DNA of 64,000 bases from Eretmocerus hayati. Lineage: Eukaryota; Arthropoda; Insecta; Hymenoptera; Aphelinidae. This document shows positions 32,930 to 44,333 of the stretch, in pieces. The stretch spans positions 98,241,338 through 98,305,337 of the forward strand of contig CM056744.1 of assembly GCA_029851415.1 (NCBI GenBank), in the 5' to 3' direction. The first letter of the stretch is position 1, and each line of letters begins with the position of its first letter. The notes under the pieces are model-generated. The model saw only the letters and a list, made by a program, of their open reading frames with translations. It had not been told where the DNA came from and made no database searches. The translations under genes were made by a program, and so were the position numbers.

Positions 32930-33057
32930 ATGAATCGTGGAAGTCACCAAGGGTTCACCCCAAATCGAAATGCTGCGATGAAAATCACATCCGCGGAGTG
33001 TGATATCTGCCACCAAAGATTCGCAAAAAATTCACCCGACGTCCTGTGGTCGCACCG
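32930..33057 (+). CDS. BED zinc-finger-like exon near the palindrome centre (left arm)
   Basis: ATG at 32930 reads MNRGSHQGFTPNRNAAMK, then C-x2-C in ECDICHQRF and an LWSHR end where the exon stops at a good donor, CACCG/GTGAGC (phase 2). The GSHQGFTP and CxxC...H spacing parallels the BED exon of the 551-aa gene (GAHWEGFTP...CHNC...AHR). The last Cys/His ligand would come from the next exon. Candidate acceptors include ATAACAG near 33795. Reading is toward the centre, opposite to the hAT transposase of the same arm. Confidence 0.5.
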
Positions 33058-34161
33058 GTGAGCTTTTTTTCAATACATTATATCTAATCCGTTTACTTAC
33101 ACTACCGGTCAAAGTTCTGAAGACACCTAGAAATCAAACTGATGGTTTTCAGAGTTGAATACCTGAGAACCTATTGGTTGCAGAGAGCTCTGCGTGATCG
33201 CATATTGTAGCTCATAGGGATTGTCCATAAACCATATGGCCTCATTTTTGGTCATTTTTGGACACCCACCCACCCCATGTGGTTTTATATGGTCTCTGGA
33301 CCAACCACCCACCCACCCCCTTAGAAGCCATATGGTTCGAAAAAATTTTCACTCGGATTATTGAGTAATATTTGAACCGAATTCATTGAAGTCATAATTT
33401 TTTGACAGATTTTCTTTCGGCAATATCATCAGACGTAGTAAAAGGTCAAGCGAGCCATCCATGCAAGTCATCAATGATAGGGAACAAGTCCGACTCTTCT
33501 GTTTGAGGAATAGATGGTATAGAGTTAAGAAAGTCCACTTCCGAATGCATCGAAAATTTTGTCACGGCTTGATTTTTTTTAGAGATATAATAGTCCAGGC
33601 CGAGTGGGCACCATCGTTGGGTAAATTTATTCCGACGAGGTACCTCTGCAAAATCCTCTTCAGAAGACCCTCCTGATCATGGAAATCCATGTTGCCAGGT
33701 CGAAAAATGGTCACAATTCATTTAAATCGAGTTTGCTTAAACAATTGAATAAAATTGCTGAATATCAATTCAAACTATTTTTATTAGATAACAGAGAAAA
33801 GGTCTCTTGTCATTTTCCGCTAAATTTGATAGTTTTCGAGTAATGAGCACTTTGAAAATGGAAAAACGAAAAATTTGCAATCTTTGACATTAAATAAAAA
33901 CAACAATGAAGTGGAAAAATCGATGTTGCCATCGGGGGATCTGTTCACTAGGTTGTCCTCTACAAGATATAATGAGCTTAAAATCTCGACCCGATGTAAT
34001 CTCGATCAGTGTTCTATCAAATTAAGAGTTTGCATATCCGATGACCGGCAAACACAATGGATGCTTTGATCATGAGCCTCTTATATATGGTGACAAAATA
34101 TGGCCAGAGACGCAGAATAAAAACGAAAGTAATAATTATGGCATCAGTAAGACGGAGCGTA
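33058..34161. other. Palindrome arm next to the centre, no gene proven
   Basis: Short frames at 33461-33676 and 33875-34069 have no motifs. A GGGTGGGTGG-rich string lies at 33265-33320 (CCACCC on the plus strand). Mirrored at 34186-35289. Confidence 0.4.
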
Positions 34162-34185
34162 ATACATCCTCGTCTGCGATACATA
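34162..34185. other. 24-bp asymmetric centre of the palindrome
   Basis: The only unpaired sequence between the arms. It starts with ATACAT, and a second ATACAT occurs near its right end. Confidence 0.9.
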
Positions 34186-35289
34186 TACGCTCCGTCTTAC
34201 TGATGCCATAATTATTACTTTCGTTTTTATTCTGCGTCTCTGGCCATATTTTGTCACCATATATAAGAGGCTCATGATCAAAGCATCCATTGTGTTTGCC
34301 GGTCATCGGATATGCAAACTCTTAATTTGATAGAACACTGATCGAGATTACATCGGGTCGAGATTTTAAGCTCATTATATCTTGTAGAGGACAACCTAGT
34401 GAACAGATCCCCCGATGGCAACATCGATTTTTCCACTTCATTGTTGTTTTTATTTAATGTCAAAGATTGCAAATTTTTCGTTTTTCCATTTTCAAAGTGC
34501 TCATTACTCGAAAACTATCAAATTTAGCGGAAAATGACAAGAGACCTTTTCTCTGTTATCTAATAAAAATAGTTTGAATTGATATTCAGCAATTTTATTC
34601 AATTGTTTAAGCAAACTCGATTTAAATGAATTGTGACCATTTTTCGACCTGGCAACATGGATTTCCATGATCAGGAGGGTCTTCTGAAGAGGATTTTGCA
34701 GAGGTACCTCGTCGGAATAAATTTACCCAACGATGGTGCCCACTCGGCCTGGACTATTATATCTCTAAAAAAAATCAAGCCGTGACAAAATTTTCGATGC
34801 ATTCGGAAGTGGACTTTCTTAACTCTATACCATCTATTCCTCAAACAGAAGAGTCGGACTTGTTCCCTATCATTGATGACTTGCATGGATGGCTCGCTTG
34901 ACCTTTTACTACGTCTGATGATATTGCCGAAAGAAAATCTGTCAAAAAATTATGACTTCAATGAATTCGGTTCAAATATTACTCAATAATCCGAGTGAAA
35001 ATTTTTTCGAACCATATGGCTTCTAAGGGGGTGGGTGGGTGGTTGGTCCAGAGACCATATAAAACCACATGGGGTGGGTGGGTGTCCAAAAATGACCAAA
35101 AATGAGGCCATATGGTTTATGGACAATCCCTATGAGCTACAATATGCGATCACGCAGAGCTCTCTGCAACCAATAGGTTCTCAGGTATTCAACTCTGAAA
35201 ACCATCAGTTTGATTTCTAGGTGTCTTCAGAACTTTGACCGGTAGTGTAAGTAAACGGATTAGATATAATGTATTGAAAAAAAGCTCAC

Positions 35290-35417
35290 CGGTGCGACCA
35301 CAGGACGTCGGGTGAATTTTTTGCGAATCTTTGGTGGCAGATATCACACTCCGCGGATGTGATTTTCATCGCAGCATTTCGATTTGGGGTGAACCCTTGG
35401 TGACTTCCACGATTCAT
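35290..35417 (-). CDS. BED zinc-finger-like exon near the palindrome centre (right arm)
   Basis: Mirror of 32930-33057 on the minus strand. A transcript from here would cross the centre into the left arm, where the transposase exon 29538-28105 lies on the same strand. Confidence 0.5.
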
Positions 35418-36685
35418 AGTTTTTTTCACCGTTGCCCAATGCCTGTGATTGTTCAATTTTGTCTTTATGAACTACCAGCACTTATAAAATACGCAATGTT
35501 TTCCAGAAATTTCAATAATACAGGGAAAGGTACAAAAGACAGTCACATATTCTGGGAAATTGAGTCTGAATGAGTGCTATTTCGTGAGCGTCGAATTTAT
35601 GGATGTGGCGTACTAAAGAAAGATTTTGTCACTTCCTACGGAAATTCTAATTACCACTATTTCCAAAAATTAGGATTTACAGGTCATCAAATTTGTGCAA
35701 GAGTCTTTACATTTTACCAATTCTTATTTTCATGAACAAATTAGCTCGGATACTTTACAAATGAAGTAATCAGATGTCGGCTGTCGCAAGACAAATTAAT
35801 CTACTTACTGTAGCGTGAGTTATGCGTTGCCCTGCTCATCAGCTGAAGCTCAACTGCAGACCACACGTTTGCGTTTATAGATGAAGTGAGCATGACGACG
35901 ACCCGAAGCGGGTATTTTATGGGGAGGAGGCCGAATTTTTTTTTCTTAGGCGTACCAATCTGTCACTTGAGGCATCGCTCTCTTGTTTATAAATCTTTCG
36001 CATATCAGTGGCCCGCGAAAGAGTATCTTTCTGACCAGTGCATTACCAAGTGTCAATACACAGCGTTGATTAATCATATACACATGCGGTTTCATACACC
36101 GGTAGAAGTCCTCGGGATCACGTAACCAAATCGACCTTGGTATATGACACAGATTTAACGATTTTTTTATTTTTTAATGAGAAACTACCAGGAACAAGCA
36201 ATCTCACGTTGAATTTATACACAATTGAAATGGGAGGATCGGGTGAGATTTTCCCTAAAAATGTGTTCATTATCCAGGAAAAATTACCACTATCTCATGG
36301 AAATTTTCCGCGGGATCCCTTGCGTAAGGCTCTTTTGGTCCTAGATGCGTGTGGTCCTGAGACAAATTAAAGGTGTCAAATTGTTCAAACCAAGACTTTT
36401 TAGACAAATAGTGAGAACTTCTCTTAGTCCGAAAATATTTCTTCGGGGTGAACTGTGTAATCGTGAAGCTGTATAAGCTAGTTAGTATACCTAGTATCTG
36501 GTAAAAAATCGAATGTCGCGATAAATTTTGAAAAATTTTTTAATGGGGTTAGGTCGATCAATTGAATATTCGAGTTCGCACTCTCTTCGCCCGTCGTGTG
36601 TTTCTGAAAAAATATTGTCCGGTAACCGTAGAGGAAGCGTGGTTGAATCCACGAAATTTTCTTTTACAACGGCTGTTTTTGCAAT

Positions 36686-37531
36686 GGCCGAGTCTACATA
36701 AGAGCGCGAGCGGGATCCAAGAGCGCTCTCGCGGGGTGAATTTGCCCTCGCCGCTCAATCAATAGCGCAGGTTTTTTCATATTTAAAATTTGTGCGAAGA
36801 CTGACGGGGTAGTCTCGCACTACGGGAACACAATTCCAGCATCAAAGCTAGGAATTATCTCGGGGGGGGGGAGGAGGGTATCAATCCCGAAAGTCGAGGA
36901 GCCTCCAAACCGCGAACATGCGAAAGCTCGGCCTAAAATTTCTGTTGAGAGCTTATCTCACATTCGAGGATCGATTATTGCCCCGATAGAATTTTTAGTT
37001 CAATAATTTTCTTTCGGGGTGTTGCGATCGATTCTCCTTCCAAGCAGAAAATTTTGACACGAACATCCAGGTCTTATTGCAGGATTTTTTGTTATTCTGG
37101 GTTTTGAGATTGATTTCTTCCACGAACATGATTTTCGGTTCTAGTATTCGAGTATCTGCAAGTTTGATTACCTTAGTAAATTTTGGGATTGACTTTTTGT
37201 CGCATTTTGGTTCCTGGCTGGATTCCCGATAGAAGCATCCGGATGTTTGCAAGTTTGGTTACTTTCTTAGATTTTGGGAATAATTTTCTCAGGCCCACTT
37301 TCCGAGTGTTTGCGGTTTTGGGGACTGCTTGAGTTTCGGGATTGAGGCCCCCGCCCCCGTGATAATTCATTGCTTTGATGTTGGAATTGTGTTTCTGTAG
37401 TGCGAGACTACCCCGTCAGTCTTCGCACAAATTTTATAATATAAAAAAATCTGCGCTATTGAGCGGGGAGAGCCAATGCACCCCGCGAGAGCGCTCTTGG
37501 ATCCCGCTCGCGCTCTTATGTAGACTCGGCC
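36686..37531. mobile_element. ~850-bp fold-back element (right arm)
   Basis: Mirror of 30814-31661, 2 bp shorter in its homopolymer. Confidence 0.75.
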
Positions 37532-37534
37532 TAA

Positions 37535-37629
37535 GGGTGTGTCCACAAATGAAGCGCATGAGCCGTGCGCCAGCGCGCGCTCGGCGTACGCCGGCTCACG
37601 GCTCATGCGCTTCATTTGTGGACACACCC
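37535..37629. mobile_element. 95-bp palindromic Harbinger-like MITE (right arm)
   Basis: Mirror of 30716-30810, flanked by TAA (TTA on the other strand). Confidence 0.75.
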
Positions 37630-37763
37630 TAAGAGAACACGCGCGCGCGCTCTCTCATGCATGGTCGTAATAGGCAAGACGCGCGCGCGCGCGCTTTCTA
37701 TGTAGACTCGGACTATCGTTTTTGCTGTGTTAAAATCGCGAGAATAAAAATTAATTCAGGAAC

Positions 37764-37982
37764 GGGATACCCAAACATGGTTTTCCGGTACAAAGTAACC
37801 ATGTGAACACGGTCTTGTGGTCAGATCGGAGCTACCACATCAGCAATCCTGTGTAGGCCAAAAAATTAATGAAAAGACATACTTTCTTCCTGTAGCGAAG
37901 AATGTTGACTTGGTCGCTCAAAACTGACTGACGACCATGTTCCGACGGTTATTTCGCGTTGGAAAACCATGTTTGGATACCC
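37764..37982. mobile_element. ~220-bp MITE with GGGTATCC-type ends (right arm)
   Basis: Mirror of 30363-30581. Confidence 0.7.
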
Positions 37983-38159
37983 TCCGCACGGGGAAATATT
38001 TCTTCTGATGAATTGAAGACAGCAAAGATTATTGCAAAGTTCGTCGATTAGCCTCCGAGCCCTGAAGTGAATTCTGTAGTAAATTCGTTCTCAAGGTAGT
38101 ACTAACCGTACTGCTGTCCCAAGCGCAGATCGTTATACCTGCCGTCGACTACTTTTCGC

Positions 38160-38175
38160 TCGCCTATATAGGTAT
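38160..38175 (+). promoter_or_regulatory. TATA-like element upstream of the hAT transposase
   Basis: CGCCTATATAGGTATAG lies about 640 bases upstream of the ATG, in a GC-richer stretch. The mirror copy is at about 30170-30185 on the minus strand. Position is suggestive only. Confidence 0.35.
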
Positions 38176-38806
38176 AGTAACGCACACAGCAGACGACAAC
38201 CCAACTACGAAACCGCAGAATTTTGTAGCACATGCGCTCATATCTTTACTGTGAAAACTTTTTTCGAAAAACTTCAACCGACTGGTTGAATGATACTAAC
38301 AACCAGTTGTATCAAGTTTTCCGATATAATTTCTTACGGTGTTTCTTCGTAGGCTCTGAATCGTTACTCTGTTTGTTTCGATGTGTTTCTTGGTTAATTT
38401 TGTCACATGTGAACCGACTTTGGCAAAAATCTGTATACGGTATAGATTTTAGTCTGCTCATCGTCACTACCCATAAGCCACGATGCGCATCGTCTTCTAA
38501 GAAGCAACATGAGCTTTTTCTCTCTGACTCTCAAGGCTCTTGATGATTCAACTGAACTGATTTGAGATAGCACTTCGGCAAGTCTCATAATTCTTTGCAC
38601 GGTAATCCGAAGTCTGCTAGTACTACCTTCAGAATTCGCGCTTTTCAACTCGAGAGACATTGTGATCAGTTTTTGATCATGACACAAATTTTCTTGAAAC
38701 AGCTTTATACGCCTCATTAGCAATACTTTCTAGTGAATATGCGATAATTTTCAACCTGTCATCTTTTTGCAGATCGCAAGTCTAATAAACCCGCCGTAAC
38801 ATCATA

Positions 38807-40240
38807 ATGGAACGCATTATCAGAGATAATAGAGATGCTGCGGTCATTAGAAGGGAACTGGACAGAGCAGTGGGCCGCTCTTTTTTCTCCTGTAACCACC
38901 CTTTCAGAACTATAGAGAACCCTCATTTTCGAGACATGATAAGATTGGTTAACAACTCAGCCATAGCTTACGAACTGCCGAATCGACGAACGCTAGCCGA
39001 AGGTATTCTAGAAGATGTTAACATCGAAGTCGAGGAGGAGAAAAGACAAAGGTTCCGTAACAGGTATTGTGCTGTGGAGAGCGATGGATGGACAAACAGC
39101 TCGGCTAATTGGAAAGTTATTGTCCACAGTATGCTTAATATGGAAAACGATCATGCTTTCTTAGCATGCAGGAACTTCTCTACTATTCCCCAAACAGCTG
39201 CAAACATTTCTCAGAATATGGCCGACGCAGTTGGCAGAGCTGAAAGAGATTATGGAGCTATACCGGTTGGGTTTGTAATTGATAATGGTGCTAACATGAA
39301 AGCTGCGGCGGAAGAGTTGCTGACGGTTCATGGTCTGCAATTGTTCTGGGCGACTTGTGGCAGCCACAGTGGCAACTTGCTAATAAAATCTTTGGTTGAT
39401 GAGAACCAAGCTCAAAATAACCAGATCCTCGTAAATAAATTTAAGGAGCCCGGCTGTGAGGCTATTCTGTTAGCCCTGGGAGGCACGAAACTGAGAAACT
39501 ATGCTGAAAGCAGGTTTAGCTTTCTGTGGCTGACTATCTTAAAAATCCTACAGAATTGGGCAAATTTGGAAGTGATGTGTGCCTTGATGCCCGAAGTCGT
39601 CAATGATGACTTCGTCATAGATCTCGTGTTGGTAGACGAAGAATATCATGCGTGGCTCGTCCAGATGCATCGTGTTCTTCTTCCAATTGTCAACCTCATC
39701 AATAGGTGTCAAACTCCAGGGGTGAATATTGCAGATGCATGCCAACTGTGGTTTCGGCTGCGAGAGCATATGATTCAAGAAGGGTACGAAGATTTGATCA
39801 ACAATAGAATTACAGCTGCCCTCCAAGGCAGCCATTATCTAGCCAATATTTTACACCATAGATATCAAGGCCATCTCTTTCGTTTCGACGAAGAGAAAAA
39901 TACCGCAGCGATTCGTTGTCTTCGAGCTTATTTTGGTGATGCAGCAGTACGTCAATTCACGCACTTCGTCGAAAATCGGCATCTATATGAAGATCTCGCC
40001 AACAACACCGACAATCCTATCGATTTCTGGACTGTATTGAGATTCAGATATCGGATTCTGGGAGAAGCAGCTATCAGGCTCATGGTGATGCCTGCATCGA
40101 CGGGAAGAATAGAAGGCCTGTTCTCTACTTGGACATGGATACATACAATATATCGAAATCGCTTAGGGGAGCGCAGGTCTGAGTTGCTACTGAACCTGAA
40201 TTTTGGCTTGAGACCACCAAACCTATTTGAAGGTGACTGA
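38807..40240 (+). CDS. hAT transposase, 477 aa, D-D-E triad present (right arm)
   Basis: Mirror of 28105-29538 with identical translation. Upstream is a plausible core promoter, CTATATAGG near 38164, and a splice-acceptor-like TCATCTTTTTGCAG ending at 38773, 34 bases before the ATG. Stops follow the acceptor in the transposase frame, so if that acceptor is used the ATG at 38807 is the start. Confidence 0.88.
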   Translation: MERIIRDNRDAAVIRRELDRAVGRSFFSCNHPFRTIENPHFRDMIRLVNNSAIAYELPNRRTLAEGILEDVNIEVEEEKRQRFRNRYCAVESDGWTNSSANWKVIVHSMLNMENDHAFLACRNFSTIPQTAANISQNMADAVGRAERDYGAIPVGFVIDNGANMKAAAEELLTVHGLQLFWATCGSHSGNLLIKSLVDENQAQNNQILVNKFKEPGCEAILLALGGTKLRNYAESRFSFLWLTILKILQNWANLEVMCALMPEVVNDDFVIDLVLVDEEYHAWLVQMHRVLLPIVNLINRCQTPGVNIADACQLWFRLREHMIQEGYEDLINNRITAALQGSHYLANILHHRYQGHLFRFDEEKNTAAIRCLRAYFGDAAVRQFTHFVENRHLYEDLANNTDNPIDFWTVLRFRYRILGEAAIRLMVMPASTGRIEGLFSTWTWIHTIYRNRLGERRSELLLNLNFGLRPPNLFEGD

Positions 40241-40410
40241 AGAGACTGTCACACTGAACCGATCATAATTAGTATATAAGTATCGTTGATTGATAGCTGA
40301 TATACTTTCTTTCAAGACTATCCCTTGAGAAATTCGATTTGAAGTAATAGACGCCGAGATCTAGCTAGCCCGTAGGCTAAAAGAATATAACGGACGCATT
40401 CCGAGTAATA

Positions 40411-41192
40411 AGGCGACTGTGCCTAATTTGCCCCCGTTCCCTAATTTGCCCCCACTCAATCTCGAATGTACGCACCCGTAAACCTTGCCGCGCATCTCTT
40501 TCCCGTTTGATCCGTGAAAATTTCAGAAAATAAAAGTTTTGGGCCAATCCTAAATGACCCGCGAATATCTTACAATCACAAAACTGCTTTCCAATACTTT
40601 ACACTTCTTTCCGCTAAGTCACCAGAAGTTACGCCAAATAAAATTTGCGCCACCAGTCGTAACGTACCTCAACTCATTTTCTTTGTTTTCAAAATCTCTC
40701 TTGCAGAATTGCAAAATTCGATTTCTTACTAATACTACGCGCATGTTACTAAGAAAAAATGCAGTGTTCCTCATTTGCCCCCATAGTCTTTTTTCAAACT
40801 CGTTCTCCACTCTATTTAGATACATTAATTCATCTCAAAAAGTTCAAATGGTGGTGACAAAAGCTACAAAATGAGCTAAACTACGTCTCTTTTTGAGTCC
40901 TGGTAGCCGAAATATCCCGATTTCACAAAAAACCCCTATCATCTCATAAAAATAGGCCTTCTTTCCACGTGGGGGCAAATCAGGGACACACTGTCGAAAA
41001 CTCTCAAAAAATTTTCTTTTGCAAAAGTTTAGATATCTCGGCTCTAATTTCTTGAGATCAAACGTCCTTCAGCTCATTTTCAAGCTATCGAAACAAACTT
41101 TAAAATGAGCTAAAGTACGTTAAAAAATATGGAAATGAGTTGAAATGGCGAGGAAAACAAAAGTAGTGGGGGCAAGTTAGGCATACTTACCT
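40411..41192. mobile_element. 782-bp TA-type MITE nested in the right arm
   Basis: Exact mirror of 27153-27934, with TA on both sides. Its presence in both arms means it inserted before the arms were duplicated. Confidence 0.8.
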
Positions 41193-42423
41193 TATATTTC
41201 GTGAATTGATTTTGCGAGTGTACAGAAAACTCTTCAAGATTTTAGCAAAACTGCAAACGCATTCGGTTTCTACGTTGAACAATATGTAACAGACGCATGC
41301 CTCCTTTCTTGTCTCGTGCCTCACCAAAAATCAAATTACCGCAATTTTCAATTTTTGGGTGCCTACAAAATTGCGGAAAATAATTGTCGCGCCTCGCTCG
41401 TGAGGTTCGAAAAGTCCCACTTTAGGGGTTCTGAAATCCTCAAAAGAGGCTCCACGTGCAAAGAATTGATACCTTAGAGTTTTTTATTTCTTGGATCAGC
41501 TACATTTCTCCATTGTATATGTCTTTTTTGGAATTTAACGTTTAGCAGCAACGGAACTTTGTTACTTCTTTTGTTGTACATACGTTCTCATAGCAGGGTG
41601 TAATGATGGGCGTTCACGTGCGGTATGCAAAACCATGAAGAGCTATATGCAATAATTTTTCCAAGATTGTTTCAATCGCATTCTTTGATATATCATTTTG
41701 AATATTCGTGCAATTGATGCATGGTAGCTGTTGCCACAAAGCTTTGAGATGTCTCACATTTTGTAACATCTATGCTGAATATCGAGATGCATATTGTTTT
41801 GAGTATTCGCCAGGTGCAGATGATTCACTCACACTCGGCAAAGGTCGGAACTGACCTATCTTCGATAAATCGATTGAACTTCAGATACAAATATCTTCCC
41901 TGGTACTTTTTGTATTTTATGCGTTTAGAGTTTCTGAGACCAGCTGGTTGGTGAGAATTAGCAGTTCAGCTCGTTGAGAAGTGTTCAATTGTTATCTTTT
42001 CATTTAAAAAATAGTTCAAGTGAGTCGCTCGCATGATTTCTTGAAACGAGTTTAAATTTTATGTAATATATATATATATGTATATATGTATATGGTTGGC
42101 TGAGGTCAGTAGATAAACAGATATATGCAAACCCTTGTCACGTTATACCCGGTTAACCTTCGGATGATTAATAATAATTTATTAATTTTATAGCCCGCAA
42201 CGTATTGATCAAACGAAATTATTCAGTTTCGGCTAAATAATATTTGGATACACTCGGATTCCCCGAGTGAAAAATCTCACTCTTTTTTCTGAGTGAAACT
42301 CACTCGGTACCGAGTTGCCACCATTTCACTCCGAACTCCGAGTCAGAACTCATTCTTTCAGAGTGAGATTTCACTCGGAAAAGTTAAGAGAGCAGCGTAT
42401 ATACTCGTAGCAAGACAATAAAA

Positions 42424-42741
42424 ATGTTCATCTTGTATATGATTTTTCATTCGGTACACCCTCAAGCATGGGGATATAAAACAGGAGAACCCAAAGCGCC
42501 GTTTCAGCGTCAATTGTCGAAAGTTGAGAGAATAACGCACTTTGTGTCTTCCTGCACTGCTATTATTGCTATTACTTTTTCAATAGATTATGTAGATATC
42601 GTGAAAAAAGCATATGTTGACTCACTGAGAGCTTGGAATGGGTTCATCGTCCACCGCGCCATTGATTATGAGAAGAATGCAAATCGAAGAGGCGAGTTGT
42701 CACATGGAGCTGAACTTGTATCATCGTATTTGGCAGTGTAG
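42424..42741 (+). CDS. Small unrecognised ORF, 105 aa (right arm)
   Basis: Mirror of 25602-25919. A consensus-like donor CCAG/GTAAGG follows at about 42745, so the frame could be part of a spliced transcript. No function is proposed. Confidence 0.2.
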   Translation: MFILYMIFHSVHPQAWGYKTGEPKAPFQRQLSKVERITHFVSSCTAIIAITFSIDYVDIVKKAYVDSLRAWNGFIVHRAIDYEKNANRRGELSHGAELVSSYLAV

Positions 42742-43196
42742 TCCAGGTAAGGATACTAGGAACATTTCTGTGAAAATCTCTCATACAAATTCATCTTTCA
42801 CCAAATATATTTACCATATAACAATGTATTGCTATAAAAGGGCCTGGTTAGATCTTGGACCGGGTATAAAAACGTTCACTGCGGAAGGCAAATCGCGATT
42901 CGGAGCGAGATTGCGAGTGAGTACAAATGTCCGTTTCGGCACTTCCGAAAGTCAAACCTGTTACAAAATCATCAATTTGGCATCTCTTTACAAAACTTCC
43001 ATGAATTATAGAGAGCCCCACCGATGGGGTCCAAAAATTTTCCTCTAATGTGAAGGATATTCACGAGGTTCATTATCAGTGTAATCAATAAGAAACTCAA
43101 CCCCAACATGTTATGAGCCTCCAAGAGAAACTGTACTTCAATATCTGATTCTTCCACACAATAATGTTTGACCATGGTTGTAGCGTGCTTGAGCAA

Positions 43197-44333
43197 TAGG
43201 GTGGGCCGAAAAATGACTTTTTTTGAGAATCGATACGGGCTAGTGCGCAAAAGTTAGGTTTCTATATGTAGATGTGAAAAAACTTTTGCTGGGCGCTGAG
43301 AAATGAGATTTTAGGTTCGAGCAAGAGCCATCAAGCTTTTATCAAAATTAACGTAGATTTAAATAGGAATGTGCCTAATTCGGTACTTTTTTCTTCCTAA
43401 CTTTGCTTGTATTTCTGGTGCATCTGAACATTTTTGAACGTACCTTAGCTCATTTTGAAGCTTGTTCCAAAACCTACAAAATGAGCTAAAATACGTCCAA
43501 TTTCGACTAATCCAAGCCAATCTATCTCAACTTTCCCAAAAAGTGATCATTATTAAAAATCCCAAAAATGGGGCGATTCTCCCTTCAAACTTTGCTTGTA
43601 TTTCTGGTGCATCTAAACATTTTCCAACGTACTTCAGCTCATTTTGAAGCTCGTTCCAAAACCTACAAAATGAGCTAAAGTACGTCCAATTTCGACTAAT
43701 CCGAGCCAATCTATCTCAATTTTTCTAAAAAGTGATTAGTTTTGAAAAATCCGAAAAATGAGCGACTTCCCCCTCCCGCCTCACTCCTTTCAAAACTCGA
43801 AATGGAAAAGTTGAGATAGATTGGCTCGGGTTAGTCGAAATTGGACGTACTTCAGCTCATTTTGTAGGTTTTGGAACAAGCTTTAATATGAGCTAAAGTA
43901 CGTTGAAAAATGTTTAGATGCACCAGAAATACAAGCAAAGTTTGAAGGGAGAATCGCCCCATTTTTGGGATTTTTAATAATGATCACTTTTTGGGAAAGT
44001 TGAGATAGATTGGCTTGGATTAGTCGAAATTGGACGTATTTTAGCTCATTTCGTAGGTTTTGGAACAAGCTTCAAAATGAGCTAAAGTACGTTCAAAAAT
44101 GTTCAGATGCACCAGAAATACAAGCAAAGTTAGGAAGGAAAAAGTGCCGAATTAGGCACATTCCTATTTAAATCTACGTTAATTTTGGTAAAAGCTTGAT
44201 GGCTCTTGCTCGAACCTAAAATCTCATTTCTCAGCGCCCAGCAAAAGTTTTTTCACATCTACATATAGAAACCTAACTTTTGTGCACTAGCCCGTATCGA
44301 TTCTCAAAAAAAGTCATTTTTCGGCCCACCCTA
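43197..44333. mobile_element. 1137-bp hAT-type fold-back element, right arm only
   Basis: The ends TAGGGTGGGCCGAAAAATGA and their exact inverted copy are flanked by TTGAGCAA at 43189-43196 and 44334-44341. The left palindrome arm has the empty site GCATTGCTCAAGCACG at about 25144. Ends, 8-bp TSD and the nTnnnnAn pattern of the TSD fit hAT. Arms of about 180 bp are followed by inner repeats of a TTAGCTCATTTTGAAGC module. Non-coding. It inserted after the palindrome formed. Confidence 0.92.

Larger units (their letters stand above)
19963..34161 (+). repeat. Left arm of the giant palindrome (14,199 bp)
   Basis: Position x pairs with 69493-x at the outer edge, 69488-x for about 20050-25140, 68343-x then 68345-x for about 25150-31470, and 68347-x from there to the centre. 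Each step is explained by one indel between the arms. Confidence 0.95.

Noticed and set aside
38774..38806. Acceptor at 38773 as a coding splice site joining the BED exon to the transposase
   Set aside because: It is in the right phase but two TAA codons follow before the ATG, so it can only be a 5' UTR splice site.
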